Under the pieces are notes generated by a model. That model saw only the letters and a list, made by a program, of their open reading frames with translations, was not told the origin of the DNA and did not search any database. A DNA stretch of 64,000 nucleotides from Acetobacter oeni (GTDB lineage: Bacteria; Pseudomonadota; Alphaproteobacteria; Acetobacterales; Acetobacteraceae): contig NZ_WOTA01000004.1 in assembly GCF_011516825.1 (NCBI RefSeq), positions 124,001 through 188,000 on the forward strand. Reading direction: 5' to 3'. This document shows, in pieces, positions 60,777-64,000 of the stretch. How positions within the stretch are numbered: the stretch's first letter is position 1; every line of letters begins with the position of its first letter. A program made the position numbers and the translations under genes.

Positions 60777-60938
60777 ATGCGCTGCGTCATTCTTCTGACC
60801 GCCCTGGCCAGCCTCGCCGCCTGCGCCGACAATCCCGGGTATCAGCAGCTACACCCGAAACACCATCATGGTCAGAAGCCTCCCAAATGGTTCAAACCAC
60901 CAAAAGTGCAGCAATCTCAGGATCAGAATCCGGGGTAA
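60777..60938 (+). CDS. Small lipoprotein, last gene of the lipid-transport operon
   Basis: 53 residues from ATG 60777: signal MRCVILLTALASLAAC with lipobox Cys16, then a basic His/Pro/Lys-rich tail (HPKHHHGQKPPKWFKPPK). An in-frame start at 60711, inside the preceding gene, would bury the signal in 22 extra residues, so 60777 is preferred (GCGGA seven bases upstream). Too small to assign; the histidines could bind metal. Confidence 0.6.
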   Translation: MRCVILLTALASLAACADNPGYQQLHPKHHHGQKPPKWFKPPKVQQSQDQNPG

Positions 60939-60965
60939 ATTGCCGTCAACCTTCTGAAACACCGC

Positions 60966-62456
60966 TCACACAACGTCGGGATGAACTGCCGTATAGCGTC
61001 GCAGGAGCGCTGCTCCTGCCTCGCTGAGTCCTTCCAGAGTGACCGCATGGCCCTGGTCCCGTAATTTGTCGACAATGGTTTCAACGGTGCCGGCAGCCGT
61101 AATATCCCACAAGCGGGCCTGCTGCAGATCAAGAATGACCCGGCAGGGCAGCCCGGCCCGGTCGCCCGACGCAGCAGGGGCCTCGCCATAATCGATGGCA
61201 TCTTCAAGCTGTTCCGAGGACGCGAAGAAAACATCGCCTTTAATCACATAGAGACGCGTACTGGCCGCCGCATCAAACGAAGTCTCCACACGAAGCAGCG
61301 CCGAGACACGGAACGCAAAAAAGACCCCGCTCAGCAGCACCCCCGCCGCAACCCCCGCCGCAAGATCATGCGTCATGACAACAACAGCCACCGTCGCCAG
61401 CATGACCGTGCTCGCCAGGCGGGGATGCGTCGCCAGATCCCGCAATGATGACCATGAAAACGTGCTGACCGACACCATGATCATAATCGCCACCAGCGCC
61501 GCGACGGGAATCCTCGCGACCACAGGGCGCAGCGCCACCATCAGCACCAGCAGAAACACACCAGCCATCAGCGTCGAAAGCCGCCCCCGGCCACCGTAAC
61601 GCACATTGCCGACCGTCTGACCGATCATGCCGCAGCCACCGATGCCCCCGAACAGGCCCGCCGCAATATTCGCCAGCCCAAGCCCCATGGATTCCCGGCG
61701 CTTGTCAGATGGCGTGCCCGTCAGATCGTCAACCACACGCGCCGTCATCAGACTTTCCAGAACCCCGACCATCGCCATGGCCAGCGCATAAGGAAAAATA
61801 ACCTCAAGCGTTTCAAAAGACGCCGGCAAATGCGGAATGACAAAAGACGGCAGCCCGTCCGGCAGATGCCCCAGATCGGCCACCATCGTCACCGGCATCG
61901 GATACAGCGCAACAATCGCCGTAAGCACCACGATGCAGATAAGCGGGGAAGGAATCGCCGAAAACACACGGGGCACAAGGTAGATAATAGCGAGACCAAG
62001 TCCGATCAACGCGTAAGTATGCCACGTCACATGCAACATATGCGGCAGCTGCGCAGAAAAAATGAGAATTGCCAGTGCGTTGACGAAGCCTGTTCGCACG
62101 GGACGTGAAACAAACCGCATCAGAATCTGCAAATTCAGCAGCCCGAACACAATCTGAATCACACCGCACAGCACCGTCGCCGCCAGCAGATACTGCACCC
62201 CATGCACATGAACCAGCCCTGCCGCCACCAGCGCAACCGACCCCGCCGCCGCCGAAATCATCGCAGGCCTGCCGCCGGCAAAAGCAATCACAACACTGAT
62301 GACGAAGGACGCATACAGCCCCACGGAAGGATCGACCCCCGCCGCGAACGCAAAAGCAATCACTTCCGGAATCAGCGCGAATGTCGCCACCAGCCCGGCA
62401 AGACACTCGCGAACCGGATCGGCTTTCCAGCCATCGTTCAGAAAATTCATACGCAT
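60966..62456 (-). CDS. SulP family anion transporter with STAS domain
   Basis: 496 residues. Membrane domain about 10-380 (VRECLAGLVATFALIPEVIAFAFAAGVDP at the start, YALAMAMVGVLESLMTARVVDDLTG in the centre), then a STAS domain about 400-490 (RVILDLQQARLWDITAAGTV). SulP proteins carry sulfate, bicarbonate or dicarboxylates. Some bacterial members are bicarbonate transporters (BicA type) and cannot be told from sulfate permeases by eye. It is convergent with the lipid-transport operon. Confidence 0.88.
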   Translation of the reverse strand: MRMNFLNDGWKADPVRECLAGLVATFALIPEVIAFAFAAGVDPSVGLYASFVISVVIAFAGGRPAMISAAAGSVALVAAGLVHVHGVQYLLAATVLCGVIQIVFGLLNLQILMRFVSRPVRTGFVNALAILIFSAQLPHMLHVTWHTYALIGLGLAIIYLVPRVFSAIPSPLICIVVLTAIVALYPMPVTMVADLGHLPDGLPSFVIPHLPASFETLEVIFPYALAMAMVGVLESLMTARVVDDLTGTPSDKRRESMGLGLANIAAGLFGGIGGCGMIGQTVGNVRYGGRGRLSTLMAGVFLLVLMVALRPVVARIPVAALVAIMIMVSVSTFSWSSLRDLATHPRLASTVMLATVAVVVMTHDLAAGVAAGVLLSGVFFAFRVSALLRVETSFDAAASTRLYVIKGDVFFASSEQLEDAIDYGEAPAASGDRAGLPCRVILDLQQARLWDITAAGTVETIVDKLRDQGHAVTLEGLSEAGAALLRRYTAVHPDVV

Positions 62457-62582
62457 CGGATATGGCGCTTCACAAATTTATCCCGGACAAAGTTCATCCG
62501 GAAAATGAACTTCACACCACAGAATATTGATTTTAAAGTTTATTTTCAGACAGAACAAAGTTCAAAAACAGACATTCCAGCC

Positions 62583-64000
62583 TCAGCCGGCAGGCCTCTT
62601 CTGAGCAACCATCGCCCGTAACCGCTCGCCTGTGCGCGCAACAACGGAGCCCCAGTCCCGTGGCCGCTGCTGGCGAATAATCGTCAGATCAGGATACCAG
62701 ATCGATGTCTCAGATCCGGTCAGCCACCGCCAGCAATTATCGAAGCGATCCATCATCAGCACGGGCCGCCCCAGCGCCCCGGCGAGATGAACGACAGACG
62801 TATCCACGGAAACCAGAACATCCAGCCCCATGATCAGAGCGGCGGTATCGTCCATGGAATGCAGATGCTCAGTCGGATCATACAGCCGCATCCCCTCAGG
62901 CGGATCAAGCATCTGCTCCGCATATGGCCCCTTCTGCAAACTGATCAGATTGATCCCCGCAATCCGTCCCAGAGGCGCCATGGCCGCAAGCGAAGCGGAC
63001 CGTCTGCGATCAACCATATGCGCAGACGTCTGATTCGGACGAGGAGAGCCACCCCATACAAGCCCGACATTCAGCTTTCCGTTATGCGGCAGAAAACGGG
63101 CCATCGATTTCACTTTGACCGGATCGGCACTCAGATAGGGAACCGGATCTCCCAGTTCCTCCGACGTTCCCACAAAGACACGCGGCAGGCTGATAAACGG
63201 GCAGTGCCAGTCAAATTCCGGCACGCTGCCCCCGACCTGCACGACCGACACACAGTCAAGCCTGCGACAGATATCCGCAAGCTCCTCCGGAACCCAGAGA
63301 TGAAGCAGCGCCCCGCGACGCGCCAGCGGCGCAAGATAACGGAGATACATCAGCGTATCCCCAAGACCTTCCTCCTGCGTGATCAGAATACGCCTGCCGC
63401 GAACATCCACTCCGTCAGCCAGCGAAGGCATAAGCAACGCACGCGGCAATTCGCTATGCCCCGGCAACTTAAGACGCCACTCATGCTCAGCCCATCCCTG
63501 GGCAAAACGCCCGGCCTTCAGAAGCGCAATAGAATAGTTCAGCCGGATCTGCGCGTCGGAAGGACGCTCCTCAATCGCCGTGCGATACAGATCGACCGCC
63601 TCATCCGAACGATTTTGCGCCGAATAAATACAGGCCAGATTGGAAATCGCGCTCGCGCTGCCAGGTTGCAGCTTCAGAACTTCATTGAAAATGTCTATCG
63701 CAGCTTCAATGTCACCACGTTCCGTAAGGGCAATAGCCCTGAGGTTCATCGTATAAGGCGAGACAGGCCTGATCCCGGACGCTTTTTCCAGATTTTCCAG
63801 AGCTTCGTCCAGCCGCCCCATCTGGGAAAGAACATTCCCAAGGGCATCATAAAGCCGCGGGTCCTGAGGCGTCACACGCACCATGGCCCGAAGCGTCCGA
63901 ACCGCATCCTCACGCCTGTCAAACCGCCCGAAAAGATCGACCAGATCGTCTCCGGGATGCTTGCTTCCGGGATTGGCAGCCGCCGATGCCACCATCAGTT
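62583..64000 (-). CDS. TPR-containing glycosyltransferase (GT9/heptosyltransferase-like), possibly partial
   Basis: At least 470 residues; the frame is still open at the window edge. The N-terminal half (about 1-175) consists of TPR repeats (YDALGNVLSQMGRLDEALEN, ISNLACIYSAQNRSDEAVDL). The C-terminal half resembles GT9/ADP-heptose transferase-like domains: ITQEEGLGDTLMYLRYLAPL for the nucleotide-binding loop, NVGLVWGGSP, and DVLVSVDTSVVHLAGALGRP near the end. It probably adds a sugar to protein or surface glycan, as in bacterial TPR-GT proteins linked to flagellin or adhesin modification. ATG 63995 may be internal. Confidence 0.8.
   Translation of the reverse strand, partial: LMVASAAANPGSKHPGDDLVDLFGRFDRREDAVRTLRAMVRVTPQDPRLYDALGNVLSQMGRLDEALENLEKASGIRPVSPYTMNLRAIALTERGDIEAAIDIFNEVLKLQPGSASAISNLACIYSAQNRSDEAVDLYRTAIEERPSDAQIRLNYSIALLKAGRFAQGWAEHEWRLKLPGHSELPRALLMPSLADGVDVRGRRILITQEEGLGDTLMYLRYLAPLARRGALLHLWVPEELADICRRLDCVSVVQVGGSVPEFDWHCPFISLPRVFVGTSEELGDPVPYLSADPVKVKSMARFLPHNGKLNVGLVWGGSPRPNQTSAHMVDRRRSASLAAMAPLGRIAGINLISLQKGPYAEQMLDPPEGMRLYDPTEHLHSMDDTAALIMGLDVLVSVDTSVVHLAGALGRPVLMMDRFDNCWRWLTGSETSIWYPDLTIIRQQRPRDWGSVVARTGERLRAMVAQKRPAG

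Overview
The window looks like a chromosomal segment of an acetic acid bacterium or close relative (Alphaproteobacteria, Acetobacterales). It is GC-rich (my estimate is about 60 percent), genes are tightly packed with many ATGA/GTGA stop-start overlaps, and several gene sets are typical of alphaproteobacteria: lspA-ileS next to a BamF-like lipoprotein, argH-lptM, dacC-tmk-holB-metG-tatD, aroE-coaE-dnaQ, and a flgI-flgJ/fliX/dksA block. A flagellar P-ring gene, fliX and a globin-coupled chemoreceptor suggest a motile organism. I see no rRNA, CRISPR array, insertion sequence, integrase or phage gene. The genus cannot be fixed from this window.

Layout. 1-4505: end of a glyoxalase-type gene, then ileS, lspA and a BamF-like lipoprotein gene read leftwards. 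4686-7688: a collapsed acetyltransferase remnant, a four-helix PepSY membrane protein with a Fur-like box at its start, a 46-residue ESFPASDPPS protein, a molybdate-binding Mop protein and a TAT-exported thioredoxin-like protein. 7692-11317: argH-lptM, a soluble globin-coupled chemoreceptor and tRNA-Met. 11379-17412: an amino-acid permease, uppP, a lone MCE (MlaD-type) protein, an ATP-grasp membrane protein, a DedA protein and a repeat protein. 17548-22611: a cell-wall and replication cluster (MltB-type transglycosylase, RlpA-like protein, DD-carboxypeptidase, tmk, holB). A B12/radical SAM enzyme (possible hopanoid methylase) is inserted between holB and metG-tatD-MBL hydrolase. 28384-33233: the prkA-yeaH-spoVR stress operon behind a structured leader. 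33634-39110: a DXD glycosyltransferase, a transglutaminase-like protein, then N-formylglutamate amidohydrolase-aroE-coaE-dnaQ. 39127-44181: a two-component system, a PRC-barrel protein, an MFS carrier and a DUF3309 peptide. 44316-49264: cysK, a rhodanese, a DUF2272 lipoprotein, mtnA and a histone-H1-like protein. 49359-54572: flagellar genes, dksA, tRNA-Thr, an HpxZ-like protein and a MATE carrier. 54745-60938: the operon described below. 60966-end: a SulP transporter and a TPR-glycosyltransferase that may run out of the window.

The most unusual region is the six-gene operon at 54745-60938. It encodes a membrane sensor (double CACHE, GAF, class III cyclase-like domain), an MlaE-type lipid permease, an ABC-ATPase homologue, an MCE/MlaD protein, a TPR lipoprotein and a small lipoprotein. 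The cyclase-like domain has lost one metal-binding Asp and both transition-state residues. The ATPase homologue has lost its Walker A, Walker B, Q-loop, signature and switch residues. Yet all genes are intact and overlap one another. This suggests a lipid-transport system built around two pseudoenzymes, one sensing an external ligand and one replacing or regulating the normal MlaF ATPase. That reading is inference; the residue losses are visible directly.
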